Assembly: GCA_031553225.1 (NCBI GenBank)
Contig: JAVBLU010000020.1
Coordinates: forward strand, 157,626-221,625
Length of the DNA: 64,000 nt
DNA from: JAVBLU01 sp031553225
GTDB taxonomy: Bacteria > Bacillota > Clostridia > Christensenellales > UBA1750
Direction of reading: 5' to 3'
Position 1 is the stretch's first letter; each line of letters starts with the position of its first letter. This document shows positions 44,675 through 53,988 of the stretch, in pieces. Made by a program: the position numbers and the translations under genes. The notes under the pieces were generated by a model. It was not told the origin of the DNA, ran no database searches, and was given only the letters and a program-made list of their open reading frames with translations.

Positions 44675-46555
44675 ATGGATTACAAACGCATTCTGAAGAA
44701 CATCGTGCCTTATCTGGCGCTTGTGGTGCTTATATTGCTCATGGTGCGCCTGTTCCAGCCCCCCTGGCGGCCGCCTGAACCGATCTCCTACAACGAGTTT
44801 CTGCAAAACGTTCAGGAACAAAAGATCGCGAAGGTGTTCGTTCAGGAATTCCGCGTTCGCGGCCTGTACAAGGATTCCGCAACGGCTGCCACCTTCCCTG
44901 ACCATTACGATTTTACGGTGAACCTGCCCTGGTCGGTGGACCGCATGTACGACGACATCGCCGCCATTGAGGCCACGCGGCTGGGCAAGGATGCCGCCGG
45001 TGTCAGCGTGCTTGATTATTCCTTTAAGGTGGACATCGCGCCCGTGCCGCAGGAGGCGTGGTGGATGTCCTGGCTGCCGCTTCTGGTGATGGTGGTGCTG
45101 CTGGGCGTCTTCTGGGTGATCATCATGCGCCAGCAGAGCGGCGGGGGCAACAAGGTGATGAGCTTTGGCCGCAGCCGCGCGCGCCTTCATGTGGAAGGCA
45201 AGAACAAGATTACCTTTGCCGATGTGGCCGGAGCGGACGAGGAAAAGGAAGAACTGCGTGAGATCGTGGAGTTCCTGAAGGATCCGCGCCGGTTCCTGGA
45301 TCTGGGCGCGCGTATCCCCAAGGGCGTGCTGCTCGTGGGCCCGCCGGGCACCGGCAAAACGTATCTGGCAAAGGCCGTGGCGGGGGAGGCCAGCGTGCCT
45401 TTCTTCTCCATCAGCGGCTCCGACTTTGTGGAGATGTTCGTGGGCGTGGGCGCGTCCCGCGTGCGCGACCTGTTCGATCAGGCCAAGAAAAATGCGCCTT
45501 CCATCGTGTTCATCGACGAGATCGACGCCGTGGGCCGCCAGCGCGGGGCTGGCCTGGGCGGCGGGCACGACGAGCGCGAGCAAACGCTCAACCAGCTTCT
45601 GGTGGAGATGGACGGCTTCGAGACGAACCACGGCGTGATCATCATCGCGGCCACAAACCGCGCGGATATCCTGGATCCGGCGCTTCTGCGGCCCGGCCGG
45701 TTTGATCGTCAGATCACCGTTGGCCGCCCGGACGTGAAGGCGCGCGAGGCCATCCTGCGCGTTCATGCGCGCAATAAGCCCTTGGCGCCCGAGGTGGACC
45801 TGTCGGTCATCGCACGGCGCACGCCGTTCTTTACGGCTGCGGATCTGGAGAACACGCTCAACGAGGGCGCTCTGCTCGCCGCGCGCAACCGCCACAAGCA
45901 GATCGGCATGGCTGAGCTTGAGGAAGCGATCACCCGCGTGATGATCGGGCCGGAGAAAAAGAGCCGCGTAGTGACCGAGAAGGATAAGAACCTGGTGGCC
46001 TACCATGAAGCCGGGCACGCGATTGTGGCGTACCACCTGCCCGGGTGCGACAAGGTACACGAGGTGTCCATCATCCCGCGCGGCGCGGCCGGCGGCTATA
46101 CAATGACTCTGCCGGACGAGGAGCGCACGTTCATATCGCGCGCCAAACTGGTGGACCGCATCTGCGAGGCCATGGGCGGCCACGCGGCGGAGATGATGGC
46201 CCTGGGCGACGTGTCCACCGGCTCCACGAGCGACCTGCAGGCCGCCAGCAACATTGCCCGCAGCATGATTACCGAGTACGGCATGAGCGACGAGCTTGGG
46301 CCAGTGTATCTGGGCGGCGGCCGCGAGGTGTTCATCGGGCGTGATTTGGCCGGTACGCGCAACTATTCCGAGTCGGTTGCGGCCATTATCGACCGCGAGA
46401 TGAAGCAGGTGCTGGAACACAGCTATGCCAAGGCGACGCAGATTCTCAGCGACAACCGCGATAAGCTGGACTTCGTGGTGAAGCAGCTTCTCGACAAGGA
46501 AAAGCTTGACGGCGTGGAGTTTCGCCAGCTGATGGAGGCACCGCTTCCGCTGTAG
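44675..46555 (+). CDS. ftsH: ATP-dependent zinc metalloprotease FtsH
   Basis: 626-residue membrane-anchored AAA+ protease for quality control of membrane and regulatory proteins. Two membrane helices (about 8-25 and 130-150) flank a periplasmic-type domain. The AAA module has Walker A GPPGTGKT (near 222), Walker B IVFIDEIDAVG, and the second region of homology NRADILDPALLRPGRFDR. The zinc site is HEAGH (near 444). The ATG at 44675 follows GGAGGG with a short 4-nt gap; an ATG at 44657 adds six residues but lacks a ribosome site. Confidence 0.97.
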   Translation: MDYKRILKNIVPYLALVVLILLMVRLFQPPWRPPEPISYNEFLQNVQEQKIAKVFVQEFRVRGLYKDSATAATFPDHYDFTVNLPWSVDRMYDDIAAIEATRLGKDAAGVSVLDYSFKVDIAPVPQEAWWMSWLPLLVMVVLLGVFWVIIMRQQSGGGNKVMSFGRSRARLHVEGKNKITFADVAGADEEKEELREIVEFLKDPRRFLDLGARIPKGVLLVGPPGTGKTYLAKAVAGEASVPFFSISGSDFVEMFVGVGASRVRDLFDQAKKNAPSIVFIDEIDAVGRQRGAGLGGGHDEREQTLNQLLVEMDGFETNHGVIIIAATNRADILDPALLRPGRFDRQITVGRPDVKAREAILRVHARNKPLAPEVDLSVIARRTPFFTAADLENTLNEGALLAARNRHKQIGMAELEEAITRVMIGPEKKSRVVTEKDKNLVAYHEAGHAIVAYHLPGCDKVHEVSIIPRGAAGGYTMTLPDEERTFISRAKLVDRICEAMGGHAAEMMALGDVSTGSTSDLQAASNIARSMITEYGMSDELGPVYLGGGREVFIGRDLAGTRNYSESVAAIIDREMKQVLEHSYAKATQILSDNRDKLDFVVKQLLDKEKLDGVEFRQLMEAPLPL

Positions 46556-46623
46556 GCTGCACGAACAAATATACAAACGGGAGGCGCGCGGATCGCGCGC
46601 CTTCTTCGGTAGGAGTGGAACGC

Positions 46624-47784
46624 ATGCTGATCTCCTCGCGCCTTACCGGGCTTACGTCCGGCGTGTTTGCCGAACTGGCCGCACTGAAGGCCGAGCTATT
46701 GGCAACCGGCGCGGACGTGATTGATATGTCGGTAGGCAGCCCGGACGGCGCTCCCGACCCTTCTGTGCTGGCGGCGTACGTGAGCTGCGGATCGCGCGGC
46801 GACATGCACGGCTATCCGCTGCGTGACACGGACGAGCTGCAGGACAGCGTGTGCGCATGGTATCGGCGTCTGTTCGGCGTTTCTGTGCAGCCGCGTGTGC
46901 AGGTGCAGTCGCTGATGGGTTCGCAGGAGGGCTTGGCGCACGTCGCGCTCGCGCTCTGCGCGCCGGGCGACGCGGTGCTCGTGCCCGACCCTGGGTACCC
47001 CATCTACTCCGCGGGGCCGACCATTGCTGGCGCGCGGCTTGTGCGCGTGCCCATGCGCCGGGAGAATGGTTACGCCATGGACCTTGACGCCGTGAGCAGT
47101 CAGGACCGCAGGGACGCTCGGCTGATCATCGCTTCCTATCCGAGCAACCCCACCTGTGCGGTTGCTCCGAAGGGCTTCTATGAGCGGCTGGTGGCGTTCT
47201 GCGCCCAGAACGATATTATCGCCCTGCACGACAACGCTTACTGCTCCCTTGCGTTTGACGGCGACGTGCGCACGTCCTTTCTGCAGACGCCAGGCGCGCT
47301 GGACGTGGGCGTTGAGTTTACCTCCTGCTCCAAGACGTACAACATGGCGGGGTTCCGAATCGGCTTCTGCGCCGGGAATGCCCAAGTGGTGGGCGCGATC
47401 ACCGCGCTCAAGAACCAGCTGGATTATGGCGTACATCTGCCCGTGCAGGCCGCGGCCGTGGCTGCGCTTGCGCTGCCGTGGGACAGCGGCCAGGTTGCCC
47501 AAACCCGCGCGGCGTACCGGCGCAGGGGCGATCTGCTCATCAGGGCGTTCATGCAGGCCGGGTGGCCCATCGACCGTCCGGCGGGCAGCATGTTCGTTTG
47601 GACGCGCGTGCCGGGCGGGGAGGACGACGTGGCTTTCGCCCGCCGCCTCGCCCAGAGAGCAGCCTTGCTCGTAACGCCCGGCAGTAGCTTCGGCCCTGGC
47701 GGCCGCGGGTTTGTGCGGATGTCGCTGGGCATTGACGACGATCGGATTGCCCAGGCTGCACAACGCCTGCGCGAGGTGATATAA
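46624..47784 (+). CDS. PLP-dependent class I/II aminotransferase (LL-DAP/aspartate aminotransferase-like)
   Basis: 386-residue cytoplasmic fold-type I enzyme. The PLP Lys lies in FTSCSKTYNMAGFRIGF; the Asp and Tyr ligands are in IALHDNAYCSLAFDG; the substrate Arg is near the C-terminus (GRGFVRMSLG). The segment SYPSNPTCAVAPKGFYERL resembles the LL-diaminopimelate/MalY branch, but the near-universal NPTG Gly is Cys. The ATG at 46624 is chosen over a GTG at 46615 because the GTG overlaps AGGAG. The PHP gene follows after 2 nt. Amino acid specificity cannot be assigned. Confidence 0.88.
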   Translation: MLISSRLTGLTSGVFAELAALKAELLATGADVIDMSVGSPDGAPDPSVLAAYVSCGSRGDMHGYPLRDTDELQDSVCAWYRRLFGVSVQPRVQVQSLMGSQEGLAHVALALCAPGDAVLVPDPGYPIYSAGPTIAGARLVRVPMRRENGYAMDLDAVSSQDRRDARLIIASYPSNPTCAVAPKGFYERLVAFCAQNDIIALHDNAYCSLAFDGDVRTSFLQTPGALDVGVEFTSCSKTYNMAGFRIGFCAGNAQVVGAITALKNQLDYGVHLPVQAAAVAALALPWDSGQVAQTRAAYRRRGDLLIRAFMQAGWPIDRPAGSMFVWTRVPGGEDDVAFARRLAQRAALLVTPGSSFGPGGRGFVRMSLGIDDDRIAQAAQRLREVI

Positions 47785-47786
47785 GC

Positions 47787-48635
47787 ATGCCGCACTGCGT
47801 CGATCTCCACGTGCACTCCACCGCCTCGGACGGCGTTTTGTCGCCCGAGGCCCTGGTGCGCTTGGGGGCCGAGCAGGGCGTCTTGTACATGGCGCTTTGC
47901 GACCATGACACGGTCAGCGGCGTGGAGGAGGCTGTTCAGGCGGGGCGCGCGTGCGGGGTTACCGTTGTGTCCAGCATTGAGATCGGCTCGGGCAAGCGTG
48001 GTGAGACGCACATTCTGGGCTTTGGTTTGGATGTGCGCGCACCGAACATTCGGCGGCTCATCGCCCTCATGCGCGACAGCCGCGTGGAGCGCTTTCATCG
48101 CATGGCGGCCCTCACCGCCGCGCAAGGCATGGCGGTGGACGTGGCGCGGATCCTTTCCGCGCTTCCGCCGGGCGGGTCGCCCGGCCGCCCGCACATAGCC
48201 CGCGAGCTGGTGCGGATGGGGTACGCGCGGTGCATGAAGGACGCTTTCGAGCGCTTCCTTGTACCAGGCCAGCCGTGTTACGTCGAACGCTGGGAGCCCA
48301 CGCCCGAGGAGGCTATAGCCGCCATTAACCGGAGCGGGGGCGTGCCCACCCTCGCACACCCGCCCTGCACACAGATGGAGATGCCCATGCTGCTGCAGTG
48401 GATCGCGTACCTCAAGTCACAGGGGCTGCGGGGCGTTGAGTGTCACCATCCCTGCGTGCCTGAGGGCACGCAGATGCAGCTGCGCTCATATAGCCAAACC
48501 CAGGGCTTGTACGTATCGGGGGGGAGCGACTTTCACGACGCTGGCCAGGGGCACATCCTTGGCAACACGGGCGGCGCGTGGCCGGACGCCCTGCAATGCG
48601 CGCAGCGCCTGTGTGAGGCCTGCCAAAGCGGCTGA
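47787..48635 (+). CDS. PHP-domain phosphoesterase
   Basis: 282 residues. The metal-binding PHP motifs are VDLHVHSTASDG, CDHDTVSG, SSIEIGS, LAHPP and GGSDFHD. The architecture fits the YciV/RNase AM-type 3',5'-nucleotide phosphatase group, which removes phosphates from pAp or trims RNA 5' ends. It overlaps no neighbour but follows the aminotransferase by only 2 nt, so they are co-transcribed. A hairpin about 34 nt downstream may end the unit. Confidence 0.9.
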   Translation: MPHCVDLHVHSTASDGVLSPEALVRLGAEQGVLYMALCDHDTVSGVEEAVQAGRACGVTVVSSIEIGSGKRGETHILGFGLDVRAPNIRRLIALMRDSRVERFHRMAALTAAQGMAVDVARILSALPPGGSPGRPHIARELVRMGYARCMKDAFERFLVPGQPCYVERWEPTPEEAIAAINRSGGVPTLAHPPCTQMEMPMLLQWIAYLKSQGLRGVECHHPCVPEGTQMQLRSYSQTQGLYVSGGSDFHDAGQGHILGNTGGAWPDALQCAQRLCEACQSG

Positions 48636-48668
48636 TTGATAGACGATATCCAAAATAAGAGAATAAGA

Positions 48669-48699
48669 GGCCTGTTCCCTGCGTACAGGGGAACAGGCC
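48669..48699 (+). terminator. Hairpin after the PHP gene
   Basis: Perfect stem GGCCTGTTCCC / GGGAACAGGCC with a 9-nt loop. No T-run follows on the plus strand, so termination is likely weak or protein-assisted. Confidence 0.5.
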
Positions 48700-48766
48700 A
48701 TCCTTCATCCCGCGTCGTGGTCATCGCGCAACCGATTGCATCCGGCGCAGGGAAGGCGAGGGCACG

Positions 48767-48795
48767 TTGCATATAGAACTGTCACATGATATAAT
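48767..48795 (+). promoter_or_regulatory. Promoter of the VanW-family gene
   Basis: TTGCAT (48767-48772), 17-nt spacer, perfect TATAAT (48790-48795), about 40 nt before the start codon. Confidence 0.75.
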
Positions 48796-48835
48796 ATTCT
48801 GAAACACAAAGTGGACAAGGGGGACTATTTTCGAT

Positions 48836-50449
48836 ATGCAGCCCCGCCGAGGGAAGGACTCCTACAAATTTCAGCAAAAACAGGCGCGCCGGACGGAGTT
48901 TCGCCGGCGCCGGCTCTTTGTGCTGGCCGGCATTCTGCTCGCTATGTCGCTGGGGATCATACTCACCGTGTACGCCGCGCGCATGACCGCGCCACCTACG
49001 GACGTCTTTGTGGAGAACGTGTACGTGGACAACGTGCCTCTGGTGGGCATGACGCGCGAACAGGCTGAGGCGGTGCTGCTGGACGCCAACCGTGAGCGTA
49101 TTCAGGCCATGGCCCTGACCTTTACCTACGAGGGCAAGAGTTATCCTCTGAAGCCCGAGGACATGGGCGTGAAGCTTCACTTCGACGAAGCGCTGATGCA
49201 GGCGTTCATGCAGGGCAAGGAGGAATCCTGGCAGGAGCGCCGGGCGGCCGCAGGCGAGCGCGAAGAGAACCCCTACGAGGCGTCCTCCACCATTACCTAC
49301 GATGCGGTGATGTTGGCAAACGCCGTGGAAAAAATAGCCGGACAGATTGAGAAGGCGCCCATAGACGCCACGATTACCATGGATGCTCCCGCGGCGGAAG
49401 GCGCTGATCCGGACTTTCATACAACGCCGGAGCAGGACGGAAGGACATGCGATCCAAAGCCGCTCATCGTCCAGGCGCGCGCCCTGCTGGACAAGAATGT
49501 GGGCGGCTCCATCGCCATGACCACCATTCCCGTTCGCCCGGCCATTACGGCGGAGTCGCTGCGCAAGGCCACGCACAAGATTGTTACGGCTTCAACGGAG
49601 CTGGCTCGCACAAGCACGGAAGATCGCAACTTTAACATCGAGCAGGCGCTCTCACACTACAACGGCCTGGTGCTCGCCCCCGGGCAGGAGGTCAGCTTCA
49701 ACGACCTGGTTGGCCCGCGCACCGAGGATGCCGGCTACCGCATCGCCACGGTTATCCGCAACAACACCTATGTGGACGGTCTGGGCGGCGGCGTGTGCCA
49801 GGCGTCCACCACCGTCTACCACGCAGCTGTGCGCGCGGGGCTGGAGATCGTCAAGCGCGATCATCATTCGATGTACAGCTCCTACGTGCCGCTCGGGCAG
49901 GACGCCACGGTGGACTACCCATCCCTTGATCTGGTCATCAAAAACAACACGGAACTGCCGGTGTTCTTCCTGGCGGGCATCAACGGCCGCAAAGTGAACG
50001 TCACCGTGTACGGCCGCCCGCTGGAGGACGGCGTGTCCATCAAGATCGTCACGGAGGTTCTGGAGGAGGGCGTAGCGCCCGACCCCGACGTGATCATCGA
50101 TGCGGACCCGCAGAATCTGATCATCCCCAAGGGCAAGGAAGTCTATGATTCCGTCAAATCCCGCCCGCGCTACAAGGTAAAAACATACCGCGTATTTGAG
50201 AAGGACGGCAAGGAGACCAAGCGCGTGGGCCTGTACACGGATACGTATAAGGAGATCGTGGGCACGCGCTATTTGCGCGCTCTGCCGCCGCCTTCAACGC
50301 CCAACCCGGACGGTACGATGCCCTTGCCAACGCCTACGCTTCGCCTGGTGACGCCCACGCCTACGCCTAAACCCACCAAGACGCCGGCCAAGACCACGCC
50401 CAAAGGCACCGCGAAGCCCACGCCCAAACCGTCGACACCCAGGCCCTAG
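48836..50449 (+). CDS. VanW-family surface protein with G5-like domain
   Basis: 537 residues. There is one N-terminal membrane helix (RLFVLAGILLAMSLGIILTVY) with the bulk outside. Residues about 60-250 contain a peptidoglycan-binding-4-like region (MTREQAEAVLLDANRERI). The VanW domain follows (RNFNIEQALSHYNGLVLAPGQ, GGGVCQASTTVYHAAVRAGL, RDHHSMYSSYVPLGQDATVD). A G5-type domain comes next (KPRYKVKTYRVFEKDGKE-like strands), and the last 55 residues are a Thr/Pro/Lys tail likely threading the wall. VanW proteins accompany some glycopeptide-resistance operons but occur widely without them; no other van gene is here. Confidence 0.9.
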   Translation: MQPRRGKDSYKFQQKQARRTEFRRRRLFVLAGILLAMSLGIILTVYAARMTAPPTDVFVENVYVDNVPLVGMTREQAEAVLLDANRERIQAMALTFTYEGKSYPLKPEDMGVKLHFDEALMQAFMQGKEESWQERRAAAGEREENPYEASSTITYDAVMLANAVEKIAGQIEKAPIDATITMDAPAAEGADPDFHTTPEQDGRTCDPKPLIVQARALLDKNVGGSIAMTTIPVRPAITAESLRKATHKIVTASTELARTSTEDRNFNIEQALSHYNGLVLAPGQEVSFNDLVGPRTEDAGYRIATVIRNNTYVDGLGGGVCQASTTVYHAAVRAGLEIVKRDHHSMYSSYVPLGQDATVDYPSLDLVIKNNTELPVFFLAGINGRKVNVTVYGRPLEDGVSIKIVTEVLEEGVAPDPDVIIDADPQNLIIPKGKEVYDSVKSRPRYKVKTYRVFEKDGKETKRVGLYTDTYKEIVGTRYLRALPPPSTPNPDGTMPLPTPTLRLVTPTPTPKPTKTPAKTTPKGTAKPTPKPSTPRP

Positions 50450-50536
50450 CCCGGGGCGCAAACGGCTCAAAAGAGCCGCTGGAGGCCGGACGCCACCACG
50501 CCAACTTTTCATTTGTGTTTGCCGAGGAGGGTTACA

Positions 50537-51385
50537 ATGGAGCGAAAGCGCATCGGCGTGATGATCGATTCCTTCCGCGAGGGCTTTGCGAGGGGTGTCG
50601 CCGAGGCGGCCAAACTGCAGGTGGGCGGCGTGCAGATTACCGCCGTGGACGAGTTGTCGCCCAAGGCACTACTCGGCGCGCAGGCGCGCGCTGACGTGCG
50701 CGCCCGCCTGCAGGACAACGCGCTTGCGCTCTTTGCCGTATGCGGCGAGCTGGGCGGGCACGGTTTGGCCAACCGCGCCGAGAACGCCTGGAAGGTGCCC
50801 GAACTGCAGCGCATTTTGGATTTGACAGCCGAGCTTCACGGCACGGTGATGACCACGCACATCGGCGTGATCCCTGCGGCGGACAACGACCAGCGCGCCA
50901 CCATGCGCACGGCGATGTCCGCGCTGTGTGCGCACGCAGAGAAGGTCGGCGTACGCATCGCCATCGAGACAGGGCCGGAACCCATCGCCGTGCTGCGCGC
51001 CTTCCTTGGCGAGTTGCCCGGCGCAAGCGCGGGGGCCAATTACGATCCCGCCAACATCGCCATGGTGCTGGGCGACGACCCTGTGGCAGGCGTGCCGCTG
51101 CTTGCTGGCCGCATCTACCACACGCACGCCAAAGACGGCCGTATGCTTCGTTACCTGGGGCCGGAGAAGATATACGCCTTCTTTGCCGAAGGCGGCATAG
51201 GCGATCTGCGCATGGGCGACTACTTTTTGGAGACCCCCTTGGGCGAGGGCAGCGTTAACCTGCCCGCCTGGATACAAGCGCTTCGGGGTATTGGCTACGA
51301 CGGTTTTTACACCATCGAGCGCGAGGTGGGAGAGAGCCCAGCCAGCGATATTGCCCAGGCTGTGCGGTTTCTGGAAGCGCTGTAA
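50537..51385 (+). CDS. Sugar phosphate isomerase/epimerase-like TIM-barrel protein
   Basis: 282 residues of the xylose isomerase-like/AP endonuclease 2 superfamily. Metal-ligand positions are apparent in IAIETGPEP (Glu), GANYDPANIAM (Asp), YHTHAKDGRM (His and Asp) and YTIEREVG (Glu). The enzyme probably isomerises or epimerises a sugar or inositol derivative. The ATG at 50537 has GAGGAGGG 5 nt upstream. It is monocistronic; neighbours give no substrate clue. Confidence 0.88.
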   Translation: MERKRIGVMIDSFREGFARGVAEAAKLQVGGVQITAVDELSPKALLGAQARADVRARLQDNALALFAVCGELGGHGLANRAENAWKVPELQRILDLTAELHGTVMTTHIGVIPAADNDQRATMRTAMSALCAHAEKVGVRIAIETGPEPIAVLRAFLGELPGASAGANYDPANIAMVLGDDPVAGVPLLAGRIYHTHAKDGRMLRYLGPEKIYAFFAEGGIGDLRMGDYFLETPLGEGSVNLPAWIQALRGIGYDGFYTIEREVGESPASDIAQAVRFLEAL

Positions 51386-51486
51386 ATGGCCTTTGCGCAG
51401 CGCGCGCCGTTTGGACGACGATGATGCAGCCCAAAAAGAACACGCTTTATTGTGAAATAGTCGATAGAAGGAAGGCTTCAAACCCG

Positions 51487-51657
51487 CTAGGCCACTTGTT
51501 CGATTCTAGATTGGACAGGTGGTTTTTCATTCGGAGAACAGACAGGGCGAAAAGCGTTTAGATAATGAGCAGCATCATAAACAGCATCGTAAAACTCGTC
51601 TAAGGAAGCTTTTGATAACTGCACTCTCCGGCTGTGGAGTGCGTTTCCCTCTCGCAT
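51487..51657 (-). CDS. Small orphan ORF, function unknown
   Basis: 56 codons from an ATG at 51657 with GAGGTGAG 4 nt upstream, encoding MREGNALHSRRVQLSKASLD and a tail rich in Tyr/Ala, ending RIEQVA. I recognise no domain. Base composition is lower in GC than neighbouring genes, and a terminator separates it from ispH-rpsA upstream. A good ribosome site is the only positive evidence; it may be a decayed fragment of a mobile-element gene. Confidence 0.4.
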   Translation of the reverse strand: MREGNALHSRRVQLSKASLDEFYDAVYDAAHYLNAFRPVCSPNEKPPVQSRIEQVA

Positions 51658-51687
51658 TTCGCTCACCTCATTTTCAGCATACAACAG

Positions 51688-51723
51688 AAGGTAGGAGACA
51701 CGGCTTTTCGTGTCTCCTACCTT
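51688..51723 (-). terminator. Terminator of the cmk-plsC-ispH/rpsA operon
   Basis: Perfect 15-bp stem AAGGTAGGAGACACG / CGTGTCTCCTACCTT with a 6-nt loop. On the minus strand it is followed by TTCTGTTGT. It lies 72 nt after the ispH-rpsA stop. Confidence 0.88.
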
Positions 51724-51795
51724 TATGCCTTTTCACAAACGGTCTGGTCTTTCGCGTGCCGCCCCAGCAAGCGGCTTTGTAGTGCGACGGGAAGG

Positions 51796-53880
51796 CTACT
51801 CGGCCGCGGGCACCTCTTCTTCGGCGGCGGTTTCTTCCACCGCAGTCTCATCTTCCACAGCGTCGGCGGCTGCGGCTTCCGCCATATCGGCAGCTTCCTC
51901 GTGCGCCTCAGCCGCAAATCCCATCTCGCCCAGTTCTTCGTACGCCTGGCGGATGGAGAGTGAGATGCGCTTTTTATCGGCATCCACCTCGAGCACTTTT
52001 ACGTTCACGATCTGCCCGACCTCCAGCGCATCCTCCACGCGGTTGATGCGGTCCTGGGCGATCTGCGAGATGTGTACCAGGCCGTCCAGGCCGGGCTCCA
52101 GCTCGATGAAGGCGCCGAAGGTGACGATCCGAACGACCTTGCCGGAAAAGATGCTGCCGACGGGGTAGTTCTGGGGGGCGATGTCCCAGGGACGGGGGTG
52201 CGTTTGCTTCAGGCCAAGGCCAATGCGCTCCTTCTCGCGGTCAAGGGAGAGCACCTGCACGTCCAGTTCGTCGCCGATGCGTACCACGTCGGAGGGGTGC
52301 TTCACGCGGCCCCAAGACAGGTCGGTCACGTGGATGAGACCATCCACGCCGCCCACATCCACAAAGGCGCCAAAGTCTGTCAGGCGGCGCACGGTGCCCT
52401 TTACGATGGAGCCAATCTCCAGCTTGCCCCAGGCGCTGGATTTGCGTGCTTCGGCCTCCTGCTGCAGCACCTGCTTGCGCGAGGCAACCAGGCGGCGCTT
52501 GGGCTTGTCGGCCTCGATGATCTTAAGGCGCATCGGCTGGCCGATGAACTGTTCGATCTTCTCGACGTAGCGCTCGGAGAGCTGCGAGGCGGGGATGAAC
52601 GTGCGAATGCCCTTGACGTTGGCGATAAGGCCGCCCTTAACGACCTCCTTGCCTACGCCGTCCACGGGTTCGCCGCGCTCAAAGCAGCCAATCAGTTCGT
52701 CCCAATTGCGCCGCACGGCAATGGAGCGCTGCGAGCACAGCACGTTCCCTTCGCCGTCATTCACCTTAACGACCTCGACCTCGATCTCGGAGCCGATGCT
52801 CAGGTCGGCCAGGTCGTCCGTCAACTCGGCCTTGGGCACCACAGCATCCGACTTGTAGCCGATGTTGACGCAGATTTCGTCGTCGGTGATCTGTACGATG
52901 GTGCCTTTCACCGAGTGCCCGGGCTTGATGGAAACGAGGGTCTTCTCGAACGCTTCCATAAAGCTCTCCGAAGCGTGGTCGGCGGCAGGGGTGGCCTTCA
53001 TAGCCTCCTGAGCGGCGGGGACGGCCTCGGTAGCCATGCTGTCGGTCTGATCGATGTCGTTCATGTGGGTGACAACCTCCTTGATAATCCAGTCCGGCGT
53101 GCTGGCGCCGGCTGAAATGCCGATAGCGGATGCGTGGGCGTACATGTCAGGCGTGAGGTCACGCACGCTTTCAATAAGGTAGGTGCGCGGGCAATGCTGC
53201 CGCGCTGATGCAGCCAGATGCTGCGTGTTGGCGCTGTGAGCGCCGCCGATGACGAGCATCACGTCGCATCGGCCGGCCAGCTGTACAGCCTCTTCCTGGC
53301 GCTTTGCCGTGGCTTCGCAGATCGTGTCGATCTGCTCCAGGTCGGGTATCCGCTGCGCCAACAGCGACAGGATACGCTCCCACAGGCTGCGCGAGGTGGT
53401 CGTCTGCGCAACGACCGTGGCGGAAGGGGCGGGGGGGAGAGAGGCGACGTCCTCCGGGGTTTCGATGACCCTGCACCCGCCTGCCCATGCGGCAATTGCG
53501 CGAACCTCAGGGTGATCACATGCGCCCACAAGCAGAACCGGCCGACCTTCTTGGCGCCGCCTAGCAACCAGATCAGCCACGCGCGCAACGCACGGGCAAG
53601 TGGCGTTGACGGCCCTGCAACCGCGTTCCTCAATCGCTTCGATAAGGCCAGGCGGCGCTCCGTGCGCGCGTATGATCACCGTGCCGCCGTCAACTTCACT
53701 AAGATCCTTGCGCGGGATTAGCCCCAAACTGCGCAACCGTTCGACTTCCTGCGGGTTATGCACCAGATCGCCGAGCGTTTGTACGGGCCAAGGGCCGTCC
53801 TGCAGAGCTTGTTCTGCCATGGCGATGGCACGGCGGACACCGAAGCACTGGCCGGCATGCTTGGACAGCAGCACACTCAT
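51796..53880 (-). CDS. ispH: Fused HMBPP reductase (IspH) and ribosomal protein S1
   Basis: 694 residues. Residues 1-275 are IspH, the [4Fe-4S] enzyme that makes IPP and DMAPP in the last MEP-pathway step. Cluster Cys are at 12 (GQCFGVRRA), 95 or 97 (NATCPC) and 188 (DTICEATAKRQ); His41 and His123 (DHPEV) are present. A linker of about 45 residues leads to four S1 RNA-binding domains (from about 319, 405, 495 and 580), including DFGAFVDVGGVDGLIHV and TFGAFIELEPGLDGLVHI. The tail is Ala/Glu-rich. This fusion is a clostridial trait. The ATG at 53880 has no strong ribosome site and is overlapped by the stop of a short upstream frame, so coupling is possible. Confidence 0.95.
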   Translation of the reverse strand: MSVLLSKHAGQCFGVRRAIAMAEQALQDGPWPVQTLGDLVHNPQEVERLRSLGLIPRKDLSEVDGGTVIIRAHGAPPGLIEAIEERGCRAVNATCPCVARVADLVARRRQEGRPVLLVGACDHPEVRAIAAWAGGCRVIETPEDVASLPPAPSATVVAQTTTSRSLWERILSLLAQRIPDLEQIDTICEATAKRQEEAVQLAGRCDVMLVIGGAHSANTQHLAASARQHCPRTYLIESVRDLTPDMYAHASAIGISAGASTPDWIIKEVVTHMNDIDQTDSMATEAVPAAQEAMKATPAADHASESFMEAFEKTLVSIKPGHSVKGTIVQITDDEICVNIGYKSDAVVPKAELTDDLADLSIGSEIEVEVVKVNDGEGNVLCSQRSIAVRRNWDELIGCFERGEPVDGVGKEVVKGGLIANVKGIRTFIPASQLSERYVEKIEQFIGQPMRLKIIEADKPKRRLVASRKQVLQQEAEARKSSAWGKLEIGSIVKGTVRRLTDFGAFVDVGGVDGLIHVTDLSWGRVKHPSDVVRIGDELDVQVLSLDREKERIGLGLKQTHPRPWDIAPQNYPVGSIFSGKVVRIVTFGAFIELEPGLDGLVHISQIAQDRINRVEDALEVGQIVNVKVLEVDADKKRISLSIRQAYEELGEMGFAAEAHEEAADMAEAAAADAVEDETAVEETAAEEEVPAAE

Positions 53881-53988
53881 GCGATCACACGGACACGGCT
53901 GTATCCTGGGCAGTTAAGTCCATATTCGCTATAATTTGTAATATTCCTTCTCTCCTTTCTACTGGCCGTAAGAAAATCTGGCTTTCCG

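Larger units (their letters stand above)
51386..51795. other. AT-richer intergenic patch
   Basis: Roughly 410 nt with visibly lower GC than the surrounding genes. It holds a hairpin GCACTC-TCC / GGA-GTGC (51621-51642), a small minus-strand ORF and the strong terminator at 51688-51723. Its base composition suggests a remnant of acquired DNA, but no transposase or terminal repeats are visible. Confidence 0.5.

Noticed and set aside
44600..46576. 658-codon open frame antisense to ftsH
   Set aside because: The antisense frame is His/Gln/Arg-rich, has no recognisable motif and arises from high GC; ftsH is certain.
50280..50449. Thr/Pro/Lys-rich repeats at the end of the VanW-family gene, considered as a DNA repeat or CRISPR
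   Set aside because: They are in-frame low-complexity codons of a wall-spanning tail, with no regular spacers.
48836..50449. Glycopeptide resistance because of the VanW domain
   Set aside because: No vanR/S/H/A/X genes are nearby and VanW proteins are widespread surface proteins.
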